Source: a candidate division FCPU426 bacterium
GTDB taxonomy: Bacteria > Oederibacteriota > Muellerivitia > Muellerivitales > Muellerivitaceae
DNA length: 60,694 nucleotides
Direction: 5' to 3'
NCBI GenBank assembly: GCA_003152075.1
Contig: PLZG01000062.1
Coordinates: 1-60,694 of the forward strand
The stretch's first letter is position 1; the number at the start of each line of letters is the position of its first letter. The translations under genes were made by a program, and so were the position numbers. Under the pieces are notes generated by a model. The model was not told the origin of the DNA. It made no database searches and was given only the letters and a program-made list of their open reading frames with translations. Shown piece after piece: positions 23,174 to 33,700 of the stretch.

Positions 23174-25963
23174 TTGTCAAAAGCAATTGTAAACACAGCA
23201 CTTTTAATGCTTTTATTTTCTACGGCTTTAAGCCGGGCAGCGGAGCGGATTGAGAAGCAGCCCAGCGGCGTTGTTGTCCCTGTTACCGGCGGCCTCCTCA
23301 AAATCCAGTTCTATTCCGATTCCATCGCCCGTATTTCCTTCACTAAGAACCGAAAGTTCTTTTCCCGCCAAACTATTGATGTCGTAGGCAAACCCCTCCC
23401 AGCCATTCAATGGACACTGGAAACTACCCCTAAAAGTTGGAATCTCAAAGGGAAACTACTAACCGTCTCAATCGATCGCACTACGGGAAAAGTCCAATTC
23501 CTTGACGCAAACGGAGCCTCTATTTTGGCGGAAAACGGTCGCCAACTCGAACCTGCCCAAGTCCAGGGAGAGCAAACCTTCCATATCCGCCAACAATGGC
23601 AGGACAACCCGAACGAATCCCTCTATGGCCTAGGCCAAAATCAGTTCGGGATGTTGGATCTAAAGGGTATGGACCTGGACCTGTGGCAGCACAACACCAA
23701 TGTGGCGGTTCCCTTCCTCGCCTCCAACGGCGGTTATGGCATCCTCTGGGAAAATACTTCCTTTACACGCTTTGGGGACTTAAGGGAATTCGTTCCTATT
23801 CCGGCTGAATATTTATACAATCGGGAAAACAAGCTAGGCGGCTTAACAACAGAGCCCCTGGATCACTCCGCGCCCGCGTCCCAAGCCTCGCTTATCGATA
23901 TCGACCTTCACCCCAAGCAAGGAGAGGAACGCCCTAAATCCACCCTTTGGGAAGGCTTTATTGAGGCTCCCGTCATGGGTGATTACCAATTCGAGGCCCG
24001 CTCCAACGGCGGAATCAGGGTCTGGCTGGACGGCAAACTCATCATGGAACATTGGCGCCAAGGCTGGCTAGCTGACCACGACCGGGCGAAAGTTAGTCTG
24101 GAAGCGGGCAACCGCTATTCTCTTAAAATTGAGTGGGATACGGAACAAGGAACAACCCTCCAATTTTCCTGGAAAATACCAGCTCCAGAGAACCGAAACA
24201 CTTCCCTCTGGTCCGAGGTGGGCGATGGGATCGATTATTATTTCGTCTATGGCCCCGAATTGGATAAGGTCGTGGCTGGCTACCGCATCCTCACGGGCCA
24301 AGCCCCGATGATGCCCAATTGGGCCTTCGGCCTTTGGCAGTCCCGCCAACGGTACGAGACAGCTCAACAAAGCCTGGACGTGGTGGATGGTTTTCGCCAA
24401 CGGCAAATCCCCTTCGACAATATTGTCCAAGACTGGCGTTACTGGCCCGACGGTACCTGGGGTTCCCACCAATTCGACCCGGCCCGCTTCCCCGACCCCG
24501 AAGGATGGCTCAAAGCCCTCCACGAAAAACACGCCCATGTCATGATCTCGGTCTGGGGCAAATTTTACCCCGGCACCCAAAACTTCGTGGAAATGCGCAA
24601 ACATGGTTACCTGTACGAATTGAATTTGAAGGAAGGGATAAAGGATTGGCTGAAATACCCCTTCACCTTTTATGACGCCTTCAACCCCGGGGCACGGAAG
24701 CTCTTTTGGGACCAGGTGAATACCGCACTCTTTCAAAAGGGTATCGACGCCTGGTGGCTGGATTCCATCGAGCCCGACTTGATGCCATCCCCTCCCAACC
24801 GGGAAGAAGTCCGCGAGCACATGAACCCCACCGCCATGGGCACCGGTTCCCGGATGCTCTTGGGATACCCCCTCATGAACAGCGAGGGAGTATATGAGGG
24901 CCAACGAAAGGTCTCCCCAAACCAACGTGTTTTTATCCTCACCCGCTCCGCCTTCGCTGGCTCCCAGCGCACCGCCTCGGCCGTCTGGTCGGGCGATATC
25001 ACCGCCAACTGGTCGGTCTTCGCCAAGCAAATCCCGGCAGGCCTTAACTTCAGCCTCTCCGGAATCCCCTATTGGGCTACCGACACGGGCGGCTATACCC
25101 TGCCCTGGAAATTCGCCGGAAAGAACCCAAAACCGGAGGACGTTGAGGAATGGCGGGAACTGAACGCGCGCTGGTTCGAATTCTCCACTTTTTGCCCCCT
25201 GCTCCGGGTGCATGGCGAATTCCTCCCCCGGGAAATGTGGGAACTGGGGGGCGAAAGTTCTCCCGCCTATAAGGCCGAGTTGAAATTTGATCGCCTGCGA
25301 TACCGCTTGTTCCCTTACCTCTATTCAACCGCCTGGACGGTCACGGACAAGGGAGAAACTTTCATGCGGCCCCTGGTTATGGACTTTCCGCAGGACAAAC
25401 AAGTAAGGAACCTCACGGACGAATATATGTTTGGCCACGCTTTCCTGGTGGCTCCTATCACCCAATTAAAAGCCAAGAGTCGTTCAGTTTATCTACCGGA
25501 AGGAACCTGGTACGATTTCTGGAGCGGGCAATCTGTTGCAAGTGGAACCCACGAAGCTCCCGCTGCCTACGATTCCATGCCCCTTTTCGTGCGGGCTGGG
25601 TCCATCATTCCCTTCGGGCCTGAGCTTCAGTTCATCACCGAAAAACCCCAGGACCCTACCACTCTCTATATATACGAAGGAGCGGATGGGGACTTCACGC
25701 TTTATGAGGACGACGGCTTGACCTACGGGTACGAGAAAGGCGAGTATTCGGAGATTCCCATTCACTGGGACGACACCGCGAAAAAACTAACGATTGGAGA
25801 GCGAAAAGGTTCTTTCCCAGGAATGATAAAAAATCGGACATTCAAGGTGGTTTTAGTTTCCAAAAACAAGCCAGCGGGTTTTTCCTTCGAACCGAAAACA
25901 ATAGGCAATCTTCGGTATGAGGGCCAAGAAGCAAGCTTAGACCTCGGCGGCTTCCGAAAATAA
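23174..25963 (+). CDS. secreted GH31 alpha-xylosidase with inserted PA14 domain
   Basis: 929 residues from a TTG at 23174, directly behind CAGGAGA. Signal peptide to about residue 23. A GH31 N-terminal beta-sandwich is interrupted at about residues 232-335 by a PA14 domain (WEGFIEAPVMGDYQFEARSN...RVWLDGK), as in xyloglucan-specific alpha-xylosidases of the Cellvibrio Xyl31A type. The barrel carries the nucleophile Asp of WWLDSIEPD near residue 530 and the acid/base Asp of WSGDIT near 608. It would remove alpha-1,6-xylose from xyloglucan oligosaccharides outside the cytoplasm. Alpha-glucosidase activity is the main alternative. Its stop is one base from the converging 25965-30260 gene. Confidence 0.87.
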   Translation: MSKAIVNTALLMLLFSTALSRAAERIEKQPSGVVVPVTGGLLKIQFYSDSIARISFTKNRKFFSRQTIDVVGKPLPAIQWTLETTPKSWNLKGKLLTVSIDRTTGKVQFLDANGASILAENGRQLEPAQVQGEQTFHIRQQWQDNPNESLYGLGQNQFGMLDLKGMDLDLWQHNTNVAVPFLASNGGYGILWENTSFTRFGDLREFVPIPAEYLYNRENKLGGLTTEPLDHSAPASQASLIDIDLHPKQGEERPKSTLWEGFIEAPVMGDYQFEARSNGGIRVWLDGKLIMEHWRQGWLADHDRAKVSLEAGNRYSLKIEWDTEQGTTLQFSWKIPAPENRNTSLWSEVGDGIDYYFVYGPELDKVVAGYRILTGQAPMMPNWAFGLWQSRQRYETAQQSLDVVDGFRQRQIPFDNIVQDWRYWPDGTWGSHQFDPARFPDPEGWLKALHEKHAHVMISVWGKFYPGTQNFVEMRKHGYLYELNLKEGIKDWLKYPFTFYDAFNPGARKLFWDQVNTALFQKGIDAWWLDSIEPDLMPSPPNREEVREHMNPTAMGTGSRMLLGYPLMNSEGVYEGQRKVSPNQRVFILTRSAFAGSQRTASAVWSGDITANWSVFAKQIPAGLNFSLSGIPYWATDTGGYTLPWKFAGKNPKPEDVEEWRELNARWFEFSTFCPLLRVHGEFLPREMWELGGESSPAYKAELKFDRLRYRLFPYLYSTAWTVTDKGETFMRPLVMDFPQDKQVRNLTDEYMFGHAFLVAPITQLKAKSRSVYLPEGTWYDFWSGQSVASGTHEAPAAYDSMPLFVRAGSIIPFGPELQFITEKPQDPTTLYIYEGADGDFTLYEDDGLTYGYEKGEYSEIPIHWDDTAKKLTIGERKGSFPGMIKNRTFKVVLVSKNKPAGFSFEPKTIGNLRYEGQEASLDLGGFRK

Positions 25964-25964
25964 A

Positions 25965-28900
25965 TCAGTGAAGTATCATGACCTTTAAGGTTTGGCGGCC
26001 CGCCAAGTTTCCCGCGGCATCTTTCGCTTCAACCATCGCGATGTAGAGGCCGCTGGCCAGCCCTAAGGCATTCCAATAAACGGTGTTTTGGCCAGTTTGG
26101 CCGTCCAGGGTGGCCACCCTCTCCCCCGCGATCGTGTAAACATAAGTCCTCAAGGTGAGACTCGCCGGGGAGTTGGCCGTGAAGGTAGTGCTCGTGATTC
26201 CTTTAGTGCCATCCAGTATATTCGGTTGGGCGGTAATCAGGTTCACGCTGTCAGCTCCCACAACTGACACCTTCTCGGTCAGTGTTGTCGTGCCTCCGTT
26301 ACCGTCCACCGAGTGAACTTCCACGTAATACTGGCCTGGTTGCACAAAACTTCCCGAATCGCTCCGGCCATCCCATACGATGCTCGTCCCATTGCTCAAA
26401 GTAATGACCACCTGCTTGTTTACGGCGTTGGACGCGTCACTGGGCTTGAACGCTTTCGTGGACAACTGAACCCCCAAAACCGCAGGTTTTCCCGGGTCGT
26501 CCACATAAGCGTACAAATGCTTCACGATTTCCCCCGCCTCGTTGTAAATCTGCACCGTTTCCTTATATAAGGAACGGCTGACCATCGTTTGTTGGGTCAC
26601 GCTGGTCACTTCCCCCAACGAGCTTACGCTGTCCACTTTGATGTGGTAGACCCCGTTGGATGCCGGATCCCCTTGCGCGTTGGACCCATCCCATACCCCG
26701 ATCAATGTGTTCTTGAAGTAGATTTGGACCTCGTTATTCGGGCCCTTTAAGGTCGTAATCACGGCCCCTTTCAAGGTGATACTGTCGATCGGCTGGGATA
26801 AGACCTCAACCAGAATAGTCTTCACCAACTCGCCCGCCTCGTTATATACCCCCACCGTTACCGTGTATTGTCCGATCACGGTCACCGTCACGGCGGAAGT
26901 AAGGGTTATTCCCGAAGAGTTCATTTGGGCCCCGTTAGCGATATCCGTCCCACCCGGCACCAGGTCGTTCACCTTGGTCATATAGTTCAATTGATAGTTG
27001 CCAGCCGGCAAGGGGGGCAGGTTCCAAGCTAATTGGGAGATGGCCGGGTTATAAACAGGCGCTGGCAAAGTAACGGGATTATTAGTTCCGGGTCCGGTGT
27101 AAGTCACGTTATTCGGCAGGGTATCGGTGATAACGGCGCCGGAAAAACCGCTTCCCGTGACGTTAATGTTAAGGGTATAAGCCAATGTGTCCCCGGAATG
27201 AACATTCCCAGCGGGGTTAACGGATTTATTGAATGCCACGCTCAGGCCAGGAGTATTGGTGGCGGTACTGGTGGGGCTGTTGGCGGGTGTGGTGGTAAAG
27301 GTCAAGGTAACGGTAGGGGTTGGAGAAGTGGTGGGTGTATTGGTCGCCGAGTTCGATGGCGTTGGGGTTGGAGTCTGGGTAGGTGAATTGGTTGCTGAAT
27401 TAGTTGGCGTTATCGTGGCGGTATTGGTGAAAGTGGATGTTGGCGTAAGAGTCGGGCTATTGGTGGCCGTGTTGGTGATCAGTGGGGTATTGGTGGAAGT
27501 ATCAGTATTCGTGACGGTGGGGGTGTTGGTGGGGGTTTCGGCAGGGGTCAAGGTAGCCGTATTCGTGGGGGTCAAGGTTGCGGTGTTCGTTCTAGTCAAT
27601 GTCGCGGTGGGAGTGGGTGTTTGAGTGGGAGTGTTTGTAAAGGTATTCGTTGGAGTAATGGTCGGAGTATCCGTCGGAGTATTTGTGAGTGTTTTAGTTG
27701 GAGTATTAGTGGGGGTATTTGTGATCAAAGGGGTATTGGTAGGCGTATCGGTGATGGTAGGCGTGGGGGAATTGGTCGGGCTATTAGTTGGGGTCCTGGT
27801 GGGAGTGTTGGTAGGGCTATTAGTCGGGGTAAGCGTGGGAGTAATGGTGGGGGTATTCGTCGGGGTCCGTGAAGGGGTGGGGGTTGGGGTATTGGTAGCG
27901 GTTAGGGTTAGCGTGTTGGTGGGACTATTGGTCGGAGTTGATGTTGGAGTCCGGGTGGGGGTAATAGTCGGGCTATTGGTTGGGGTCAGGGTAGGAGTTT
28001 GGGTTGGCGTGTTCGTAAAACTGTTGGTGGAGGTTGGGGTCGGTGTGTTAGTCGGGCTATTAGTGGGAGTACGGGTTGGGGTGATGGTGGGGCTGTTAGT
28101 AGGCGTAAAGGTTGGGGTGATGGTCGGGGTGTTGGTCGGGGTATTCGTGGGAGTTCGAGTCGGCGTGATCGTCGGGGTATTGGTGACGGTCGGGGTAGGG
28201 CTGTTGGTGGGGGTGTTGGTTGGGGTATTCGTTGTGCAGCCGGTAACCGAAACCACTTCCGAATTGGAGGTCACCGGACTTTGGCCATTAGCGGTAATCA
28301 CCGAAGTGTTAGTGATAGAATTGGAGCCTGTGCAACCCACCACCCCCCACCAGGTAAGGGCTCCCGACGCTCCATAAATGGTGCTTGGATCGTTCCAAGT
28401 TAAAGTGGGTCCCCCGGTGAAATTAAAAGTGACTCCGGCGCCCTCACCAGCCGTGGTTTGGTTGACGAAAGTCACGCCCGAAGGAACCCCGTCCGTGATG
28501 GTGGTGTTCACGATAGCATCGGCGGTGTAGAGGCTCAAGTTAGAATAATAATCCGTTCCAGCGGTGCTATCCCCCTGCCAACCAAAGGAAGTGGCCATGC
28601 TACAAATACAAGCGTCCACCGCGGTATCGGTAAAGCTTAGGGTGGCGACATTCGAGGGCTGACCCTTGGGCCAAACACTGATATTAAAAACCAAATTCGC
28701 GCCCACATGCTGGACCGAAACATTCATCGTATACCAAACCCCGGCCGTGAAAGCGAAGGGGGTTCCGTTGACGGTGACTCCGGCCATGAGGGTGCCGCCG
28801 TCTTTTTGAAGGAAGATGCTAGCGGGGATGGGGTCCAATGAAATACCCGCCACATAATCGAATGTCACACCCCCACAAACCCCGTAAGCCAGAACCATAG

Positions 28901-30260
28901 TGGCATCGGCGGTGGGACTTCCACCCGTGGCCCCTGGCGCGGTAATGGGAATTTCCATATCGCCCTGCAGGACGTAGGGGGTCCCACTGCAAAGACTGAT
29001 GGGGCTGTTTCTCAAAAGGAGGGGATAGGGGCCGGTGCTATTGGCGCTGGTGGTGGAACAAACATTTATATAGTGGTCGCTTTGGGAAGTTTGGGTGACT
29101 GACCATGTGTTTCCCCCGCAAGTACCCGTCCCAACCGTGACATAACCCGAACCGTTAAAACCTGTGTTCCCCGGCCCACCCACAATGCCCGTATTGGCGG
29201 TGCCAAGGGCGTTGTTGTCGTAGGAATCGTAAAATTGAAGGCTCGACTGGTCGATTTTATAAGCCAGGGTATAAGTTTCGGTGGAACCGGTTGGAAGGGT
29301 AGAGGACGATTCGCTCTTTTGTAGGGTGTACCCGCCCTTCGTAGAATTGGCGGATACCGAATTAGTGGCGATGCTCGCCGTGGTGCTCCCAATCGGGGAA
29401 TAGTTGGCCGTATTGCTGATGACCACGCTGCCGGTATTCACTTGAACCAGCATCCAGGCCTGGCCTGATTTTACCGCCCCAGGATCCGCCGGGAAGGTCC
29501 AGGTGATTCCAGAGCCAGCGACCGTTCCGCCACTGGTATAACTTCCCGGAGGGCCGGCGGCAACTAAGGTGGTGTTAGCGGGAACTGAATCGGTAATGAC
29601 GTAATTGCTGGAATCGTTCGAGTACTTGTAATCCACCGCGAACAAAAGCAGATCCCCTGTCGCGGCCTGGTTGCCCTGCACGGACTTGACGGCTGTGACG
29701 GCCGAATTGGTGCAAGGTACGCTGACGGTCGCGAAACCGGTGAGATTGCCGCTTCCACAAGCCAGGTAGCTGGTTGACATGGCCACTACCACGTCGAATG
29801 TGCCACAATTATCCGACAACCCCGGGGGAAGGGTTTCCAAGAAAGTGACGGGGCCGCATTGGGGCGTGGTGACTCCACCGTTGTTCATGTAATACCCGTA
29901 ACCATACGTGGCCGGGGCGCTCCCAAAAAAACCTCCTACCGCTTGGTCTTCTTGATTCGTTCCGTTTGCGTCCACCCAAAAATAACTCCCCAAAACCGGG
30001 ACCGAACAAGAATTGATGGTCGTGTTTCCATTGGCGTTGACGTTCAAGAGCAAGACGTTGCTGGGACTGAAGGCGGGCAAGCAATAATCAACCACTACCG
30101 TAATAGGCTCGGTATAACTGGTCAGCGTCGGATTTAAAACGGTAATAACGGGATTGGCCCCGTCCACCGTTTGGGCGAACGAAGCGGACGAAATCATAAA
30201 CAAAGCGGCGGCCAAGCCAACGATCAGGAAAAAGAGAGTTGATTTCGGAAATGTCTTCAC
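25965..30260 (-). CDS. giant secreted TNTPT-repeat protein with DUF11 and FlgD-like domains
   Basis: 1431 residues from a GTG at 30260. Signal peptide ending MISSASFAQ. The N-terminal half has DUF11-like segments ([20 protein letters not shown]) and a lectin-like region (residues about 340-590, [11 protein letters not shown]...). Residues about 673-1003 are an uninterrupted TNTPT/TNSPT/TPTRT repeat. Then a DUF11 domain ([20 protein letters not shown]) and three FlgD-Ig-like modules ([43 protein letters not shown]), ending LKVMILH. The last 400 residues closely match the neighbouring expansin protein. It is likely an extracellular or surface adhesin/scaffold; the terminal FlgD-like module could be an export or anchoring signal. 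Confidence 0.7.
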   Translation of the reverse strand: MKTFPKSTLFFLIVGLAAALFMISSASFAQTVDGANPVITVLNPTLTSYTEPITVVVDYCLPAFSPSNVLLLNVNANGNTTINSCSVPVLGSYFWVDANGTNQEDQAVGGFFGSAPATYGYGYYMNNGGVTTPQCGPVTFLETLPPGLSDNCGTFDVVVAMSTSYLACGSGNLTGFATVSVPCTNSAVTAVKSVQGNQAATGDLLLFAVDYKYSNDSSNYVITDSVPANTTLVAAGPPGSYTSGGTVAGSGITWTFPADPGAVKSGQAWMLVQVNTGSVVISNTANYSPIGSTTASIATNSVSANSTKGGYTLQKSESSSTLPTGSTETYTLAYKIDQSSLQFYDSYDNNALGTANTGIVGGPGNTGFNGSGYVTVGTGTCGGNTWSVTQTSQSDHYINVCSTTSANSTGPYPLLLRNSPISLCSGTPYVLQGDMEIPITAPGATGGSPTADATMVLAYGVCGGVTFDYVAGISLDPIPASIFLQKDGGTLMAGVTVNGTPFAFTAGVWYTMNVSVQHVGANLVFNISVWPKGQPSNVATLSFTDTAVDACICSMATSFGWQGDSTAGTDYYSNLSLYTADAIVNTTITDGVPSGVTFVNQTTAGEGAGVTFNFTGGPTLTWNDPSTIYGASGALTWWGVVGCTGSNSITNTSVITANGQSPVTSNSEVVSVTGCTTNTPTNTPTNSPTPTVTNTPTITPTRTPTNTPTNTPTITPTFTPTNSPTITPTRTPTNSPTNTPTPTSTNSFTNTPTQTPTLTPTNSPTITPTRTPTSTPTNSPTNTLTLTATNTPTPTPSRTPTNTPTITPTLTPTNSPTNTPTRTPTNSPTNSPTPTITDTPTNTPLITNTPTNTPTKTLTNTPTDTPTITPTNTFTNTPTQTPTPTATLTRTNTATLTPTNTATLTPAETPTNTPTVTNTDTSTNTPLITNTATNSPTLTPTSTFTNTATITPTNSATNSPTQTPTPTPSNSATNTPTTSPTPTVTLTFTTTPANSPTSTATNTPGLSVAFNKSVNPAGNVHSGDTLAYTLNINVTGSGFSGAVITDTLPNNVTYTGPGTNNPVTLPAPVYNPAISQLAWNLPPLPAGNYQLNYMTKVNDLVPGGTDIANGAQMNSSGITLTSAVTVTVIGQYTVTVGVYNEAGELVKTILVEVLSQPIDSITLKGAVITTLKGPNNEVQIYFKNTLIGVWDGSNAQGDPASNGVYHIKVDSVSSLGEVTSVTQQTMVSRSLYKETVQIYNEAGEIVKHLYAYVDDPGKPAVLGVQLSTKAFKPSDASNAVNKQVVITLSNGTSIVWDGRSDSGSFVQPGQYYVEVHSVDGNGGTTTLTEKVSVVGADSVNLITAQPNILDGTKGITSTTFTANSPASLTLRTYVYTIAGERVATLDGQTGQNTVYWNALGLASGLYIAMVEAKDAAGNLAGRQTLKVMILH
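27250..28233 (-). repeat. Thr-Pro-Asn coding repeat in the 25965-30260 protein
   Basis: About 980 bases of degenerate 6- to 15-base units (ACN CCN ACN AAY) coding TNTPT-type repeats. The antisense frame is open and Val/Gly-rich but is only a mirror of the repeat. Such arrays are prone to length change and to assembly collapse. Confidence 0.85.
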
Positions 30261-30451
30261 TCATCACCGCTTAATTTTATTGGAGCTAATTCGCCAAGAA
30301 GATGTCACCCGGAAAGCACCGCTGATTCTATTTAAAAAATGCAATATTCATACCCTTTTCAAATCAAAACCCACAAAATATTTTGAATAAAAGTCGCAGT
30401 TTCACGGAAAACGGAAAATCGATTTTCGGAAAGAAGTGCCCTGCCAGCGTC

Positions 30452-30480
30452 CTGAACAAAGAAGCTTTGTCAGTTTTTTT
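30452..30480 (+). terminator. terminator-like hairpin with no gene in front
   Basis: CTGAACAAAG and CTTTGTCAG pair around AAG with one bulged base, followed by seven T on the plus strand. No plus-strand gene lies upstream within the gap 30261-30786, so it is either a relic or the end of an unrecognised short transcript. The rest of 30261-30600 is AT-rich and otherwise featureless. Confidence 0.35.
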
Positions 30481-30600
30481 CAAATTTAATGTGAAACTTA
30501 AAAATTTTCATCATCCAAAATATTAAAAATAAGAATCCAGACATGAATTTTTATGATTCAAAGAAAACAAATTTTTGTTGAGGAAAATTTCTAACGTTTA

Positions 30601-30786
30601 GTGCCTCGTGCCGAGACCAGAAGCCTCCGTGGCAAGGCTACAATCCGAGTCACGGGTCTTGAATGTACCAGACCTCTTGGTAAAAAGGCCTGGTACCGAG
30701 ACACAAGCTTTGAGTATGCCAAACCAGAACGGAAAAGAGGTTTGGGTTCGAGGCACCAGCTTTAAGGGTACTAATCCCTACAGGGA
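30601..30786. repeat. tandem array of diverged ~51-base hairpin units
   Basis: Units at 30661-30711 and 30712-30763 align well; a more diverged one occupies about 30601-30660 and a short partial one 30764-30790. Each unit has a stem (AGCCT/AGGCT; TACCAG..CTGGTA; CCAAAC..GTTTGG; CTAATCCC/GGGATTAG) and a conserved tail of the form CGAG-R-CAC-N-AGCTTT. The array lies between the two giant surface-protein genes and its last hairpin touches the stop of the expansin gene. No family was recognised. Confidence 0.65.
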
Positions 30787-33700
30787 TTAGTGAAGGATGA
30801 GGACTTTAACTGTTTGGTGGCCTACCAAATTGCGGACTGGGTCCTTGGCGTCAACCACCGCGATGTAGATGCCACTGGCCAGCCCCGAGGCGTTCCAGTA
30901 AACGTTGCTTTGGCCCGCTATGCCATCCAGGGTGGCTACACGCTCCCCTGCAACAGTGTAGATATAGGCCCTTAGGGTGAGGTTGGTCGTTGAGGCGGCC
31001 GTGAAGGTCGTCCCTGTGACGCCTTTTTTTGCGTCCAAGATGTTTGGCTGGGCCAAAATCAGACTAGGGCTGTCGGACCCCTGCACCGAGACCTGTTCCG
31101 TTAGCGTCGTGGTTCCGCCCTTGCCATCCACCGAGTGCACTTCCACGAAATATTGGCCCGTCTGCACGAAGGTTCCGCTGTCGCTTCTTCCGTCCCAGAT
31201 AATCGTCGTTCCATTGCTCAAGATCACTCCCAGTTGATTGGGTGTCCCGCCCACAGGGTTGTTGCTTGGTTTTATGACCGTCGTGGACAACTGAACTCCC
31301 ATTACCGCCGACTTGCCAGGGTCATCCACAAAGGCGTAAAGGTGCTTCACCACCTCGCCTGATTCGTTGTAGATAAGGACTGTCGCCTTGTACAGCGACC
31401 GGCTCACCATTACCTGCTGGGTCACACTGCTCACCACCCCCGTCGAGTTTATGCTGTCCACCTTGACGTGATAAATCCCGTTCGGAGAGGGGTCCCCGCT
31501 TGCGCTCGTTCCGTTCCAGGAGCCGATCAGCGTGTTCTTGTAATAGATATCTACCGCGTTATTAGCCCCGTTCAGACTCGTAATGACATCCCCGGAGAGG
31601 GAGATACTGTCGATGGGCTGGGAGAGTAGCTCTATCTTGATGGTCTTCACCAGTTCCCCGGCCTCGTTATAGACCCCCACACTGACCGTGTATTGGCCAA
31701 TGACAGTTACCGTCACCGCCGAGGAAAGGGTAATCCCTGAGTAGGTCAATTGGGCACCGTTGATGATATTCGTCCCGCCGGGCACCAGGTCGTTTACTTT
31801 CGTCACATAGTTCAATTGATAGGTTCCGAGTGCCAAAGGAGGCAGGTTCCAGGTCAGCTGGGAGAGTGTAGGGTTATAAGAAGGGCCAGGCAGATTAACC
31901 GGAACATTTATGCCAGGCCCGACGTAGGTCACGTTAGTCGGCAGAGTGTCGGTGATAACAGCCCCGTTTACACTGTTCCCCGTGACAGTCACGTTAAGGG
32001 TATAGGTCAGGACGTCGGCGGAGTGGACGTTCCCCGAGGGGTTCACCGACTTGCTGAAAGACACGTTCATGGTGGGGGTGAAGGTAGGGGTGAAGGTGGC
32101 AATAAAGGTGTTGGTAGAAGTCTTAGAAGGGGTTGGTGTGGGACTATTGGTAGGAGTCTTGGTGGGAGTAGGTGTCGGGCTATTAGTAGGGCTATTGGTG
32201 GGTGTGAAGGTGTTGGTAGATGTCTTGGTAAAGGTCTGGCTGTTGGTATTGGTGGGCGTGTTCGTAAAGGTGGCTGTAGGCGTATTGGTATTGGTGAATG
32301 TGTTAGTGGCGGTATTAGTGTTGGTAGAGGTATTGGTCCAGGTGGCAGTAAAGGTATCGGTGGGAGTGTTGGTACAGGTAAAACTGTTGGTTGAGGTATT
32401 TGTGTTCGTAAATGTAAAGACGGGCGTCCATGTGTTGGAAGGTATATTTGTGAAGGTATTAGTCGAAGTGGGCGTCGGCGTAAACGTCGACGTATTAGTA
32501 GGAGTATTGGTCTTGGTAGGCGTATTGCTTGGAGTGTTGGTGATGATAGGAGTATTGGTGGGGCTATTGGTAATCGTCGGGGTGTAGGTGTTGGTGGGCA
32601 TGTTCGTAAAGGTGCTAGTGTTCGTATTGGTATAAGTCGGGGTATTAGTAAAGGTGGGCGTCGGCGTAAACGTCGACGTGTTCGTGAAAGTTGGTGTACT
32701 TGTATTGGTATTGGTCTTAGTGGGTGTGTTGGTGGGAGTATTGGTAATAAGCGGCGTGTTGGTGGGTGTGTTGGTAATGGTCGGCGTGAAGGTATTAGTG
32801 GGAGTATTGGTCTTGGTGTTGGTCGGGGTGGAAGTAGGCGTCGGCGTAAACGTCGATGTATTCGTGTTGGTAAAGGTAGACGTCGACGTGTTCGTGTTAG
32901 TGGGCGTATTGGTCTTAGTCAGAGTGTTTGTAGGCGTATTCGTGAATGTGTTTGTATTAGTCGGAGTATTCGTGGACGTCGGGGAAAACGTCGACGTATT
33001 CGTACTGGTAGAAGTTGAAGTGTTAGTCGAGGTATTGGTTGAGGTGTTGGTGCTAGTGGCCGTGAAAGAGTTGGTCGCGGTATAAGTCCTCGTGAAGGTG
33101 CTTGTCGAGGTAGGTGACAAAGTATTAGTGGGCGTATTGGTCGGAGGCACTGTTCCCGTCCAGGTGTTAGTCGGGGTCGGGGTAATGGTAGGAGTAAAGG
33201 TATTCGTCGCCGTGAAAGTCCTGGTCGACGTATTGGTCGAAGTACTAGTGGAGGTGCTGGTTGAGGTATTAGTGGACGTGTTGGTAGACGTAAAGGTCTT
33301 CGTAAATGTGTTGGTGGGGGTTGCCGTAGCGGTGTTGGTGGACGTCGAAGTAGAGGTGCTCGTGGAAGTCGAGGTGGAAGTGCTGGTTGAAGTAGCAGTC
33401 CTGGTAGCTGTGGCCGTGAAGGTCCTTGTAAAACTATTAGTGGAAGTAGATGTCGACGTGGAGGTGCTCGTTGAGGTTGAGGTAGAAGTGGCCGTCTTGG
33501 TCGCCGTAGCCGTGAAGGTTCGTGTGTTAGTCGGGGTCGAGGTAGAAGTGCTTGTGGAAGTCGAGGTTGACGTGGATGTACTGGTTGAGGTGGCGGTAGC
33601 CGTGGCCGTAAATGTGCGGGTAGGAGTGGACGTACTGGTGGAAGTTGACGTGGAGGTGGATGTAGCCGTGGCTGTCGACGTCGCGGTAAATGTCCTGGTA

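Noticed and set aside
27229-28403. Long plus-strand frames rich in Val and Gly
   Set aside because: They are exact mirrors of the minus-strand TNTPT codons; the minus protein has a signal peptide and recognisable flanking domains.
30601-30786. CRISPR array
   Set aside because: Only three to four units, diverged from each other, with no constant repeat plus unique spacers and no cas genes.
30601-30786. Integron attC array
   Set aside because: No RYYYAAC/GTTRRRY core sites, no gene cassettes and no integrase.
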